Origin: Xylanibacillus composti
GTDB taxonomy: Bacteria > Bacillota > Bacilli > Paenibacillales > K13
DNA length: 64,000 nucleotides
Assembly: GCF_018403685.1 (NCBI RefSeq)
Contig: NZ_BOVK01000049.1
Location: forward strand, 1 to 64,000
Reading direction: 5' to 3'
Shown here: positions 8,991 to 17,917 of the stretch, piece by piece
Layout of the letters: each line of letters starts with the position of its first letter
How positions within the stretch are numbered: position 1 is the first letter of the stretch
Made by a program: the position numbers and the translations under genes
Notes under the pieces: generated by a model
Told to the model about the DNA's origin: nothing
Seen by the model: the letters and a program-made list of their open reading frames with translations, nothing else
Databases searched by the model: none

Positions 8991-9758
8991 GTGGAAACGG
9001 TTATTGAAATAAAAGCGTTAACGAAAAGTTATGGGAATAAAGGGAACGTCGTGCCGGTGCTTCACGGGATCGATATGTGCATAGGCGAAGGAGAATTTGT
9101 CGGCATTATGGGGCCATCGGGCTCCGGGAAGACAACACTGCTTCATATGGCCGCCACCATCGATGAACCGACCTCCGGCAGCATCGTGATCGACGGGGAA
9201 AACGTTCTTCAAATGAACGAGGCGCAGTTATCGGCTTTTCGGCGATCCAAGCTAGGATTCATTTTTCAAGACTATAATTTGCTGGATACGTTGACGGTCA
9301 AGGAAAACATTCTGCTCCCCCTCGCGTTGTCCGGTATATCGGTCGACGAAGTGGAGAACAGAGTGTCTGCCATTGCGGAACGATTTAACATCAAGCATAT
9401 TCTAGAAAAATACCCTTACCAAATCTCCGGAGGTCAGAAACAGCGAACTGCTGCCTGCCGTGCCATTGTGACGCGTCCGCGACTGATTCTGGCCGACGAA
9501 CCGACGGGAGCGCTGGATTCTAAAGCTGCGGCCAGCCTGCTAGAGGCGCTAAATGAACTGAACGAACAAGAGCATGCGACCATTCTGATGGTGACTCATG
9601 ATGCATTAGCGGCAAGCTACTGCAGTCGAGTTCTCTTTCTAAAAGACGGTGTCATTTTTGCCGAGATCGTCAAAGGAACGACACCGAGACAAGCATTCTT
9701 TAAAAAGATTCTGGATGTATTGACGGTGCTTGGAGGGCGTACGGATGACGTTATTTGA
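8991..9758 (+). CDS. BceA-like ABC transporter ATP-binding protein
   Basis: The ATPase of a peptide-antibiotic sensing or detoxification ABC transporter. It shows Walker A GPSGSGKTT, Q-loop FIFQDYNLLDTLTV, signature ISGGQKQR, Walker B LILADEPTGALD and the H-loop VTHD. This is the MacB/BceA-type subfamily working with FtsX-like permeases. The GTG at 8991 is preferred because GGGAGG lies 9 bases upstream; an ATG at 8952 in the same frame has no good site and adds a charged tail. Its 3' end overlaps the permease gene by 14 bases, so the pair is translationally coupled. It probably depends on the operator at 8879. Confidence 0.92.
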   Translation: METVIEIKALTKSYGNKGNVVPVLHGIDMCIGEGEFVGIMGPSGSGKTTLLHMAATIDEPTSGSIVIDGENVLQMNEAQLSAFRRSKLGFIFQDYNLLDTLTVKENILLPLALSGISVDEVENRVSAIAERFNIKHILEKYPYQISGGQKQRTAACRAIVTRPRLILADEPTGALDSKAAASLLEALNELNEQEHATILMVTHDALAASYCSRVLFLKDGVIFAEIVKGTTPRQAFFKKILDVLTVLGGRTDDVI

Positions 9759-12700
9759 GTTGGCCAAGAAAAATATAAAAGGTAATCTTCGCAACTATTT
9801 CATATATTTATTTTCCATGTTCGCAAGCGTCGCCATATTTTATGTTTTTGCTTCACTACAATATAGTACGCAGGTAGTCGAGGCTGTCGAATCTTCAGAT
9901 AGCATGCAATCTGTGTTCATGGTTGGATCAATCATCCTGGTATTGTTTGTATCCGTCTTTATGATGTACTCCGGCCAATTTTTTACCCGCAAACGGAAAA
10001 AAGAAGCCGGGCTATATGCTTTATTAGGTTTTCCAAAAAAAACAATCGGCCGGATGCTGTTCTATGAAAATATGATAATTGGAGCCGGCGTCCTAGTTCT
10101 CGGCATTGTGGCCGGTACACTATTGTCGAAGCTGTTTGCCATGATTTTGATGCGCTTATTGGGAGTAGCTGTCGATGTCGGAATCACGTTCTCCCTTCCT
10201 GCGGTGCTTACCACTGTGGTTGTATTTCTTATACTAATTACAATAACTTCTGTGCAAGCTTATCGATTGGTCTATCGATTCAAGCTTATCGAATTGTTCC
10301 GCGCAGAGCAGGAAGGGGAGCAGGAACCGAGGGCGTCGATCGTTCCCGCTGCCGCCGCGGTCGCGTTGCTCATCGTCGGCTACGGATTTGGACTTCGGAA
10401 TTTTGAAAATAATGAACAGATCTTTACGAACCTGGGCGTCATGACCGTCGGCATCATCGCAGGAACTTTCTTGCTTTTTTCATCGCTCGTTATTTACCTG
10501 CTGAAATACGCCAAGAGGCGGAAGTCCCATTATTACAAGGGCATGAACCTAATCATGATTTCCAACCTGGTGTACCGAATGAAAGGGAATGCACGTACGC
10601 TAAGCGTCATTTCCATCTTGTCCGCTATCGCATTATGCGCCTTCAGTTTCGGTTTCAGCACTTACTACGCTTACGAGCACACGGCACGTGTAACGGCACC
10701 TTTCAGTTACATGCATATAGCGCAGGATGACGAAGTCGATCAAAAGATCGAGGAGATCATACGTGGCGACAATGCACATCCCGTGAAAGCCAAGATGTCG
10801 ATTCCGGTCATCCATCTGAGCGGCGAAGCGTCAAGTGACGAAATCTTGTCTGATCGTGAGCGCAAGGCAGCCGAGCATCCGGTGAAAGTGATATCGGTCA
10901 GCGCATATAATCGTGTAGCGGATGTGCTGCGTCTTGGTCGGTTAACGCTGAACGAATCAGATCAAGTGATCGCGATTCGCCCCATGTATACCGATTACGA
11001 ATGGGCGGATTATGCAGGAGAAACCATCACCCTGGATTTGCCTAATGGGAACGTTAATTTAGCATTTGCAGGCATGACGATTGAACGTGTTCTCAATTGG
11101 CATTATCCGGATATTATGGTCGTCGTTGCGGACGATACATTTCGCATGCTGGAAGCGCAAGTTCCTACCGAGCAATATGTTGGTTACATCGTTCAGGACC
11201 AGAAGAATACGAAGGCGACCGCTGATGCGCTTGCAGCTATACAGACATCAGAAATGAAGCTATCGACCTATTATTCCGTGTATCGCCTCGGCATCGAGAA
11301 TGCAGCTTTTAATGTTTTCATTCTAGGGTTTTTGGGTGTGATGTTCCTTCTCGCAACGGGCAGTATCCTATACTTTAAACAGTTGACAGAGGCGACGAAC
11401 GATCGTTCTCGCTATGAGATATTGAAAAAAATCGGCGTGAGCCACAAGGAAATCGCCGCTACGATCCTGAAACAGAACGCACTGATCTTCTTGTTGCCGC
11501 TGTTGGTCGGCCTCGGTCATTATTTGATTATCTTTAACTGGCTGCGGAAGCTCTTCGGAGGAATGGGTGGTATAAATCTCCTGCTTCCAATATTGGTTTG
11601 CGTTGGATTGTTTATGGTGATCTATATGACATATTACATGATCACAGTAAATTCTATCATAAAGTTTATCAACGGGGAGTCTGCTCGTAAGGTTAGGTTC
11701 GCCATGTTCGCCTCAGCAGCCGTAATGGTTGCGGCCGTTAGCCTGTTCATCTTGGCGGAACCGCCAGTACAATACGACGAACCGCATACCGGTGAACGGA
11801 TTCACATCACGTTACCTGAGCCGACTGGCGAGATGCCAGTGGGCGTGACGGAGCTCCACTTGACAGATATCGACCGAGCCGATCCTTGGGTAAAGGATCG
11901 AAAGCGGGAGCTTATGATCAGCATCTGGTACCCGGCCACCCGGGAGGTTGGCCAGAAAGCCAAATATATACCGCCAAACGCAGCTGCATTTTACGACGAA
12001 ACCGTCATGCCGACAATCGGAGTAGAGCCCGGCCGAATCGATCTATCCAACATCGGCGTTCATGCTTCGCTGAACGCACCCGCAGAGCACGGAGAGAAGG
12101 GCTGGCCTGTCATCATATATTCTCCGGGCGGATCTGTTCCGAGAAGTCTAGGTACGATTAACGTTCAGGAATTGGCCAGTAATGGCTATGTCGTTGTGAC
12201 CATTGACCACACATATGAGACAACGGTCGTCGAGTTTCCCGAAGGGAGAATAGAGACCGAGCAATTGCCTGATTTCGGGGCGGATACGGTACTGAAAATG
12301 ATGAGCGTCAGGGTTGATGATGTCCGGTTTGTACTGGATCGACTGGAGGCGCTCAAGGAAGGGAACAATCCGGATCATGCGAAACGTGAGCTGCCTGAAG
12401 GGTTGGACCGGGCGCTGGACCTATCTAGAATCGGTATTTTCGGACATTCTGCCGGGGGCGCAACGGCTGCCCAGGCCATGTATGAAGATGAGCGAATCGG
12501 CGCAGGTATCGATATGGACGGTTCTATGGGTTATTTGCCCGATCACCTGCTACCTGTTGCCCTGTATGGACTTGACCGCCCGTTTTTACTAATGAATGCA
12601 GGCTTTACCGATGAGGGAGAGGTGGATTCCCATCTCACGGCGGAGGATAGGGCATCGTTCTGGAACGAGTCAAGCGGGTGGAAACTAGATGTAGCGATAC

Positions 12701-12939
12701 CGAACGGGGCGCATTATACGTTCACCGATCAACAATATCTGTTGCCGCAAATAAGCAATAAGCTGAGCCTTTCTCCTCAAGTCGTCCAGGGGAGTGTTGG
12801 AACCGTCGAGCCGGAACAGGCGCTCGCGGCACAACGCGATTATATTGGCGCGTTTTTCGACATGCATCTGAAAGGGTTGCCGCAGCCGCTGCTGGAGTCA
12901 CCGGCATCGCCTTATGCGGATGTGGAGGTGTTGGAATAA
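9745..12939 (+). CDS. BceB-type permease fused to an extracytoplasmic alpha/beta hydrolase
   Basis: One uninterrupted frame of 1064 residues. Residues about 1-645 are a BceB-like FtsX permease: MTLFELAKKNIKGNLRNYF start, ten predicted helices, and a large extracytoplasmic domain (about 310-505) between helices 7 and 8. BceB proteins normally end there, at about 630-660 residues. Here an extra helix (about 650-672, preceded by the basic stretch SARKVR) leads to a 390-residue alpha/beta hydrolase of the PAF-acetylhydrolase/dienelactone kind. This has MISIWYPA near 723-730, IYSPGG, a nucleophile elbow GHSAGG with Ser902, and a late NGAHYTF with His990. By the positive-inside rule the hydrolase would face outside. 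The ATG at 9745 follows GGAGG by 8 bases. A role in hydrolysing an antibiotic or envelope ester while the pump protects the cell is inference. Confidence 0.9.
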   Translation: MTLFELAKKNIKGNLRNYFIYLFSMFASVAIFYVFASLQYSTQVVEAVESSDSMQSVFMVGSIILVLFVSVFMMYSGQFFTRKRKKEAGLYALLGFPKKTIGRMLFYENMIIGAGVLVLGIVAGTLLSKLFAMILMRLLGVAVDVGITFSLPAVLTTVVVFLILITITSVQAYRLVYRFKLIELFRAEQEGEQEPRASIVPAAAAVALLIVGYGFGLRNFENNEQIFTNLGVMTVGIIAGTFLLFSSLVIYLLKYAKRRKSHYYKGMNLIMISNLVYRMKGNARTLSVISILSAIALCAFSFGFSTYYAYEHTARVTAPFSYMHIAQDDEVDQKIEEIIRGDNAHPVKAKMSIPVIHLSGEASSDEILSDRERKAAEHPVKVISVSAYNRVADVLRLGRLTLNESDQVIAIRPMYTDYEWADYAGETITLDLPNGNVNLAFAGMTIERVLNWHYPDIMVVVADDTFRMLEAQVPTEQYVGYIVQDQKNTKATADALAAIQTSEMKLSTYYSVYRLGIENAAFNVFILGFLGVMFLLATGSILYFKQLTEATNDRSRYEILKKIGVSHKEIAATILKQNALIFLLPLLVGLGHYLIIFNWLRKLFGGMGGINLLLPILVCVGLFMVIYMTYYMITVNSIIKFINGESARKVRFAMFASAAVMVAAVSLFILAEPPVQYDEPHTGERIHITLPEPTGEMPVGVTELHLTDIDRADPWVKDRKRELMISIWYPATREVGQKAKYIPPNAAAFYDETVMPTIGVEPGRIDLSNIGVHASLNAPAEHGEKGWPVIIYSPGGSVPRSLGTINVQELASNGYVVVTIDHTYETTVVEFPEGRIETEQLPDFGADTVLKMMSVRVDDVRFVLDRLEALKEGNNPDHAKRELPEGLDRALDLSRIGIFGHSAGGATAAQAMYEDERIGAGIDMDGSMGYLPDHLLPVALYGLDRPFLLMNAGFTDEGEVDSHLTAEDRASFWNESSGWKLDVAIPNGAHYTFTDQQYLLPQISNKLSLSPQVVQGSVGTVEPEQALAAQRDYIGAFFDMHLKGLPQPLLESPASPYADVEVLE

Positions 12940-13269
12940 CGGTCACGACTGAACCATCTTGAGGAAAAGTTGTAAAATCAAGCACTACGGGTTACTACTC
13001 TAATTTTAAGGGGGTGTCTCAAAGTCATAAATGACTAGGGACAGATCCCTCTTTTATAATCTTGCAGTTGTCGGGAGGGGGAACGAGTTCTGGTCGCTCT
13101 TGAACGTCGTGTTCTTGGAAAAGGTTAGAAGAGTACAGCACGACGTTCAAAGGGCGGACGTAAACTCCTTCACCCATACCCACTCCCTCGCCCTTTTGTA
13201 ACCTGAATGAGCCGCCTGCAGTCATTAAGCCCATGCGCGCTTCACTTCTGCGCGAGAGCATACAAAAAA

Positions 13270-13590
13270 ATGAAAGCGTGTATGAAGTACAAATGCGTTA
13301 CTACCGATGTGCAGACTTGAAGGTTGCCCACTTAAGGAGCGTTGCAGCAAAGCGCAAGGGAATCGCGAGATTAAAGTGAGAAATGACTTATCTTGGCTAA
13401 AAGGCAAAAGCACGTGAAGAACTTCAGAGCGAGGAAGGTCGTGAACTTTCCGTCCGGCGCATGATCGAGGTGGAAAGTGTAATTCGGTGAAATGAAGAAC
13501 AACCGGGGATTCCGGCGTTTCTTGCTTCAAAATTTGCCGGAAGTAAGCCAAGAGGTCGGATCAGACTTACCAAGAATACTAGAAGTTAAT
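13270..13590 (+). pseudogene. IS1182-type transposase, C-terminal remnant
   Basis: With frameshifts allowed, the plus strand reads YEVQMRYYRCADC, then CPL-KERC-like residues, then EVKVRNDLSWLKAKA-like residues, then MIEVESV and MKNNRGFRRFLL. These are the cysteine-bearing and C-terminal glutamate regions of IS1182-family transposases. At least two frameshifts and an in-frame stop are present, and the N-terminal two thirds are missing. The surroundings (12940-13260 and 13600-14060) contain no gene I can support. Confidence 0.6.
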
Positions 13591-14077
13591 GGCCGCCCTG
13601 CTGGATGAAGCAAAAGCGAATAACACAATAAATCTGGAACATGATTTGCGAAGACCGACCGATCACATTCATGACTCGCCAAATACTTCAGAAACTAATC
13701 GCTGGGTGAAGATATTGCCTTGAATTCTACATGCCTTGCGATGCTTAGCTCTTGTGTGTAATGCGGACGTCTATAAGTCGGATCACCGGTTCAAACCCTG
13801 CATCAAGTAAGCATGAGCGGCGTGTATCATGCAGGGGAGCGGAAGTTTCCATTGTTCCGACCGATTGTTCCAATGATTTTGTTGTGATAAACGTATGAGA
13901 CATATCATGTTCTCCTCTGCGTGGAGTGGTTGGTCAGAGAGTCAAGGGTGTCTCTTTTTACATTTCATAGAACTGAATTTGGGCAAGTAAAGTTAATCAA
14001 GCTAAGGGGTGGGGGTTTCATGAAACAGGCAAGTAGGTTATAGTGACAAGTGGAAAAATAGAGTGGAGGAGTTAAGC

Positions 14078-15016
14078 ATGGTCAAACAACGCAAAATTTT
14101 ACTAACCGCAACTATTGTCTATACCATTATTGTACTTTATTTTATGTTCTTCGCTTTCGGCAGAGGAGAGGCTTCGGAGCAAATTTCCAGCTACACCTTT
14201 ATTTTCATGCCCGAGAACTTTATTAGTTTGCCGTCTCCAGCTGATCTCCTGCATCCCAACCTAATGAGTATGGTGGCTTTCGGGAACACTATTGCGTTTA
14301 TTCCTTTCGGTATATTGATTCCATGGCTATACCGGGTCAGCTTTGTCCGGTTCATCATCTTATTCTTCATCGCGATTCTTGTGCTGGAAACGATCCAGGC
14401 CCTTACATTCCTGGGCAGCTTCGATATCAACGACGCTCTTCAGAATTCGATTGGAGCAGCCCTCGGTTTTGGGGCGTACAAGCTTGGTTTCCGTTACCGG
14501 AGCCTCGGGCGCAATCTGGTGGCAACGGCTATATCGGGTATGGTTCTTTTTATAGCTTTATGGGGATTAGGGGCGGCGGTAGACAAATTAACAACTAAAG
14601 TAGAGGGTCCGTTTGTGGCGATCACTGAATGGACGGACAACTCGGGCAATTCATCCACCGGAGACAAACCGGACAGTATTCAAATCAACGGACAGAAGAT
14701 ACCGCTCCGCTATAACCTATATGGCGCTGAAGGCGGAGATTCCAGAACGTTCACGTACAAGTCTGAGGGACAGACGATTTTCTCCTTCGATTACGGATGC
14801 CCCGAACCAACGGATTATTCCGGTAGTATCAGTGTTACTCGGGATGACAGGGAGATCATGAGCAATTCTGGAGAACTTCAGCGTACTCATCCTGATCTGT
14901 TCCCTTCGCTATTCAAGATTCCGCTTGAGCCGGGGGATGAGCTGAAGATCACGATTAAGGGCGACATGAAAGCATGGGATGTCGGGTATACGCGGATGCA
15001 GTATTTCTGGAACTAA
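14078..15016 (+). CDS. VanZ-family membrane protein with an added C-terminal domain
   Basis: The first 165 residues form a VanZ domain: helix 1 (ILLTATIVYTIIVLYFMFFAF), then FGNTIAFIPFGILIPW, VLETIQALTFLGSFDINDALQNSIGAALG and a further helix. The remaining 150 residues are soluble, beta-rich and probably extracytoplasmic, and I do not recognise them. The ATG at 14078 has GGAGG 8 bases upstream; a GTG at 14063 is in frame but falls inside the ribosome site. It stands alone and ends before a clear terminator. VanZ proteins are linked to lipoglycopeptide tolerance; the role here is not known. Confidence 0.82.
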   Translation: MVKQRKILLTATIVYTIIVLYFMFFAFGRGEASEQISSYTFIFMPENFISLPSPADLLHPNLMSMVAFGNTIAFIPFGILIPWLYRVSFVRFIILFFIAILVLETIQALTFLGSFDINDALQNSIGAALGFGAYKLGFRYRSLGRNLVATAISGMVLFIALWGLGAAVDKLTTKVEGPFVAITEWTDNSGNSSTGDKPDSIQINGQKIPLRYNLYGAEGGDSRTFTYKSEGQTIFSFDYGCPEPTDYSGSISVTRDDREIMSNSGELQRTHPDLFPSLFKIPLEPGDELKITIKGDMKAWDVGYTRMQYFWN

Positions 15017-15060
15017 GTGCTTAAAGGGATTTCGCCGCCATTTTATCATGAATAACACCT

Positions 15061-15088
15061 AGCGCTTGGGTTTTCAAGCGCTTTTTTT
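15061..15088 (+). terminator. rho-independent terminator after the VanZ-like gene
   Basis: AGCGCTTG at 15061-15068 pairs perfectly with CAAGCGCT at 15075-15082 around a 6-base loop, followed by a run of T bases. Confidence 0.88.
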
Positions 15089-15131
15089 ACTTTTGAGATC
15101 GGGATTTTCAGAAACCTGGTTATAACCTAGG

Positions 15132-15626
15132 TTGGTTGTCCAATTGGGTATTTTAAAGGAGCTGAAGGTCTGGAGAACGATCGGCTCCTCCGCTTACCGA
15201 GTATATCGCTATGAAGGGAAGCTCAATCTCTTGGAAAATGCCGCCCTGCTCCTATGTTGGAAAGAGGGAGATGGCTTTGAATCTAAGCTGATGAAGGCCT
15301 TTCTGAGCACGGATATTTCACTGAGCAATGAAGAGATTCTATGCTATTACAGCAAACGTTGGGACATTGAAACGTATTTTCGAACTGCGAAAGTACAACC
15401 GGCCATGGATCGTTACCAGGTTCGATCTACTCAGGCGATTGATCGTTACTTGACCCTGCTCATGTTTTCTACGTTATATTACCAGTATGACAGCCAAGGA
15501 AGTTTAAACGATGGGTTACATCACTACCGTATCCAGAAAAAGCACGACACGATTGAATATATTTACAACCAAGCCAAAAGTGAGGCAACATTAGACCAAA
15601 TTAAAACATGGCTAAGCGTTGCATAG
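15132..15626 (+). pseudogene. IS4-family transposase, C-terminal fragment
   Basis: The 164-residue frame contains the motif YSKRWDIETYFRTAK, the Y-(2)-R-(3)-E-(6)-K signature with the last catalytic glutamate of IS4-group transposases. It then continues through a normal C-terminus. The N-terminal part with the two catalytic aspartates is absent, so the fragment is dead. No inverted repeats were found. Confidence 0.72.
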
Positions 15627-15696
15627 GGATACTGTCAGCTCTCAATACTTACAAATTATTGAAGCGATTATTGGCAAGTACAGTTAAAGAAAATAC

Positions 15697-15735
15697 AGAG
15701 CGAAATCCCGTGTAAAAAAGGGAAACGCTCTTTTT
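15697..15735 (+). terminator. stem-loop with T run after the transposase fragment
   Basis: AGAGCG at 15697-15702 pairs with CGCTCT at 15726-15731, with an inner TCCC/GGGA stem, followed by TTTTTG. It could terminate transcription from the left or be an IS end. Confidence 0.5.
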
Positions 15736-15758
15736 GTGTTAATGGCGATAAAGAATGG

Positions 15759-16124
15759 CTATCCAGACTTCTCTGCGGCATCTATTGATTTGAAAATCTC
15801 CGTTGTTATCTTATGGATCATCTTTACGTCTTCGCTTTTCTTCCCTAATAGAAATTGGTAGTGGACCTCAAGGACAGTTCTGGTCTCAAATTCCTGAGAA
15901 TCTGGATCGATTTCTCGAAAATCAAAAAGATCACCTGGCTTTATGTTAAGAGCATCCATGATTTTTTCCAATGAATCAATGGATAGATTTCTTTTTCCAA
16001 GTTCAACTTCGGTTAGATATGAGGTTTGTTGCCCTGTTATTTGGCTTAACTGAAGTAGGGTCAGATTTTTTTTATTACGTATGCTACGAATTTTTTCACC
16101 GATTAGTTTTTTTAAATCAGACAT
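15759..16124 (-). CDS. XRE-family transcriptional regulator
   Basis: A 121-residue protein with an N-terminal Cro/CI-type helix-turn-helix (about residues 8-63: IRSIRNKKNLTLLQLSQITGQQTSYLTEVELGKRN, as two overlapping helices) and a short charged C-terminal region that may mediate dimerisation. The ATG is at 16124. It is divergent from the gene at 16259, and the 134-base gap holds a perfect palindrome. This arrangement is typical of a repressor that controls itself and its neighbour. Its probable targets are the small unknown genes to the right. Confidence 0.85.
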   Translation of the reverse strand: MSDLKKLIGEKIRSIRNKKNLTLLQLSQITGQQTSYLTEVELGKRNLSIDSLEKIMDALNIKPGDLFDFREIDPDSQEFETRTVLEVHYQFLLGKKSEDVKMIHKITTEIFKSIDAAEKSG

Positions 16125-16211
16125 CGATTTACAACCTCCCTGCTTATCCTAAGGGTAAGTGTTTTAATCTAAAAAATATATAACAACATAAGTGATGTAT
16201 ATTGTTATTTT

Positions 16212-16223
16212 CACTTATAAGTG
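16212..16223. promoter_or_regulatory. 12-bp palindrome, probable XRE operator
   Basis: CACTTATAAGTG is a perfect palindrome in the divergent gap. Two further TAAGTG half sites lie nearby on the same strand (near 16155 and 16190). Their placement across both promoters fits autoregulation by the XRE protein. Confidence 0.55.
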
Positions 16224-16258
16224 ATATCATTTTGCTAATATAACCAGGGGTGAGCAAA

Positions 16259-16672
16259 ATGATTCCAAAAGTCAGATCAGTGGAGTCACTGATTCTAACG
16301 AATCAATCGTCTGAAAAATTTGCAGTTCGATTTCGGAAAATTATATTTCACAAAGATGCTCAATTCTTGATCCTTCAGCGGGAAGAAGAACACTACGTGA
16401 TGAAAATAAAAAGTTGCAATGGTACAGTTAAACTAATTGAATCAACTAAGGAAGAGTTCGATGAATTAGTAGGTATTTTACGTGAGGGGTATGAAAAGAC
16501 TTCATCAGCCCCTGACTTGACAGAAGAATTCTGGGTTGTGGGGATAAGCTTCAACAAAGTCGAAAATAATAACGGCCGTTCTTCTGAATTTATGATTTCT
16601 GGGGATAAACCAATTGATATTCTCCCTTATATTGTCCAGACGGGTGCAGAACATGTATTCTTTTCAGAATGA
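16259..16672 (+). CDS. hypothetical protein, first gene of the island operon
   Basis: A soluble protein of 137 residues with no recognisable domain. It is rich in charged residues and alternates strands and helices. I chose the ATG at 16259, 6 bases after AGGGGTG; the GTG at 16250 is part of that ribosome site. It overlaps the next gene by 20 bases. Sequence composition is AT-rich relative to the core genes to the right. It may be an antitoxin, an immunity factor or part of a defence locus, but nothing in the sequence decides this. Confidence 0.6.
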   Translation: MIPKVRSVESLILTNQSSEKFAVRFRKIIFHKDAQFLILQREEEHYVMKIKSCNGTVKLIESTKEEFDELVGILREGYEKTSSAPDLTEEFWVVGISFNKVENNNGRSSEFMISGDKPIDILPYIVQTGAEHVFFSE

Positions 16673-17162
16673 TGCTATGAATTTTATAATGAATGGCAGG
16701 GTTACTGTAAGGGGGCTCGCGCAATTAGGGCTTATCCCTAAAGGGCAATGTGTGATTCCTAACCGGTTTTATGAGGGAGGCTGGGGGAGATGGCTTCCTA
16801 TGCCGAATATTACGTTATTGCCCTACTTTAGTGTGGCTGTAGCAAGCGGTTTTAACTGGGAAGAAACAGTCGTTTTCATGGAAAGAAAGGTAAAACAAAA
16901 TACGTTTATTAACCTAGACGAAAAGGGAATGGATAGAAGAGATCATCAGGATGATGAGGTTCAGACTTTATATGAGAGGGAAGCTGGAATCAAACGAAAA
17001 TTACAGGCCAATGGATTCCTGTATCCAAAATCGATACTTGACGTTCTTGATCTCTATGTGGCTTTGGGATTAGCGTTCAAGACCGAGGACCAGCAGGGAC
17101 AATGGTGTCTAGACATGATTATACGCCCACTTCGTAATATCGATGAGGTACTAATCAATTAA
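16653..17162 (+). CDS. hypothetical protein, second gene of the island operon
   Basis: A protein of 169 residues, soluble, with GLAQLGLIPKGQCVIPNRF and GGWGRWLPMPN near the N-terminus. The composition reminds me of the DUF6042-type proteins of Paenibacillus, but I cannot confirm that. The start is uncertain: ATG 16653 overlaps the previous gene, and ATG 16677 is also possible. Neither has a strong ribosome site, which suggests translational coupling. No transmembrane segment or catalytic motif is seen. Confidence 0.6.
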   Translation: MYSFQNDAMNFIMNGRVTVRGLAQLGLIPKGQCVIPNRFYEGGWGRWLPMPNITLLPYFSVAVASGFNWEETVVFMERKVKQNTFINLDEKGMDRRDHQDDEVQTLYEREAGIKRKLQANGFLYPKSILDVLDLYVALGLAFKTEDQQGQWCLDMIIRPLRNIDEVLIN

Positions 17163-17246
17163 CTTCAGATGAAATGACCGGACTGTTTCCTGGGTGAGGA
17201 CAGTCCATTTCTATATAGGAAATCCAGTGCAAAAAAGGGTGGAAAC

Positions 17247-17642
17247 ATGACACTATTGAATGAAACAGAAAAAGTGAAGCTTTTGATCGGTTTGTTTGAG
17301 AAACATCTGGCAAAACTTCCGAATGAGAGCTCATTTAGAAACTACATCGAATCAATTCAAGACTTCTTAAAAACCGATGATTCTATCCTTCAGAAGGAAG
17401 CAATTTCTAATAGTATTCTGTTCTTTGAAAACTTAGAGCAACACAGTATTTCAGAAATTGACTCTTTAATTAGTTATTTTGAAAGGTACTTGGAAGAGTT
17501 GGAGGCCGATCTACAAGGTGATCTGCAAAATGAATTCTTGAAAGGGAAAATCAAAGGTATTAAGCATGCATTAGTGATCATCAGAATGATGAGACATGGC
17601 CGCAGTTACCAAGGAGAAGGAGTAAATATAATAATCGATTGA
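17247..17642 (+). CDS. hypothetical helical protein
   Basis: A protein of 131 residues, strongly alpha-helical and charged, with possible coiled-coil segments between residues 60 and 110. GGGTGG lies just upstream of the ATG. It follows the previous gene by 84 bases and precedes another small gene by 25, so the four are probably one operon. Not recognised as any family. Confidence 0.6.
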   Translation: MTLLNETEKVKLLIGLFEKHLAKLPNESSFRNYIESIQDFLKTDDSILQKEAISNSILFFENLEQHSISEIDSLISYFERYLEELEADLQGDLQNEFLKGKIKGIKHALVIIRMMRHGRSYQGEGVNIIID

Positions 17643-17667
17643 TGCTACCCGGGGGAAGGATGATTGG

Positions 17668-17850
17668 ATGAAAATAACTAGTACTCAAGCAATTGGTTAT
17701 TTAATCGCGGCAGTCAACAAAGTTAAATTCCCGGACGCAATGGATGCTGCAAATCTCGTCCTGACATTTGAAGAGCTACTTAACCAACTAAGCAACGAAG
17801 AAGCTGAACAGAAATATAGGGAAGTATGGTTAACGCATAATCAAGAATAA
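17668..17850 (+). CDS. hypothetical small protein
   Basis: A protein of 60 residues, soluble and helical, beginning MKITSTQAIGYLIAA. GGGGGAAGGATG lies before the start. It is the last gene of the small-ORF run and ends 18 bases before a strong bidirectional hairpin. Not recognised. Confidence 0.55.
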   Translation: MKITSTQAIGYLIAAVNKVKFPDAMDAANLVLTFEELLNQLSNEEAEQKYREVWLTHNQE

Positions 17851-17867
17851 TTAATCACACCTAAAAT

Positions 17868-17898
17868 GAGCCGAGGGCCAAATATCCCCTCGGCTCTT
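17868..17898. terminator. bidirectional terminator between convergent genes
   Basis: GAGCCGAGGG at 17868-17877 pairs with CCCTCGGCTC at 17887-17896 around a short loop, with T-rich sequence on the right and A-rich sequence on the left. It serves both the small-gene operon and the convergent helicase gene. Confidence 0.8.
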
Positions 17899-17917
17899 GC
17901 ATACCGTTATACTATGT

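Noticed and set aside
12990-13040. Possible IS end (GGGTGTCTCAAAGTC) before the IS1182 relic
   Set aside because: No matching inverted copy was found on the right side, so the boundary cannot be supported.
13748-13806. tRNA-like stretch with a T-arm (CCGGTTCAAACCC) and GATGC/GCATC ends
   Set aside because: No proper D arm, and the anticodon stem does not pair with a T at position 33; at most a tRNA relic. I do not list it as a gene.
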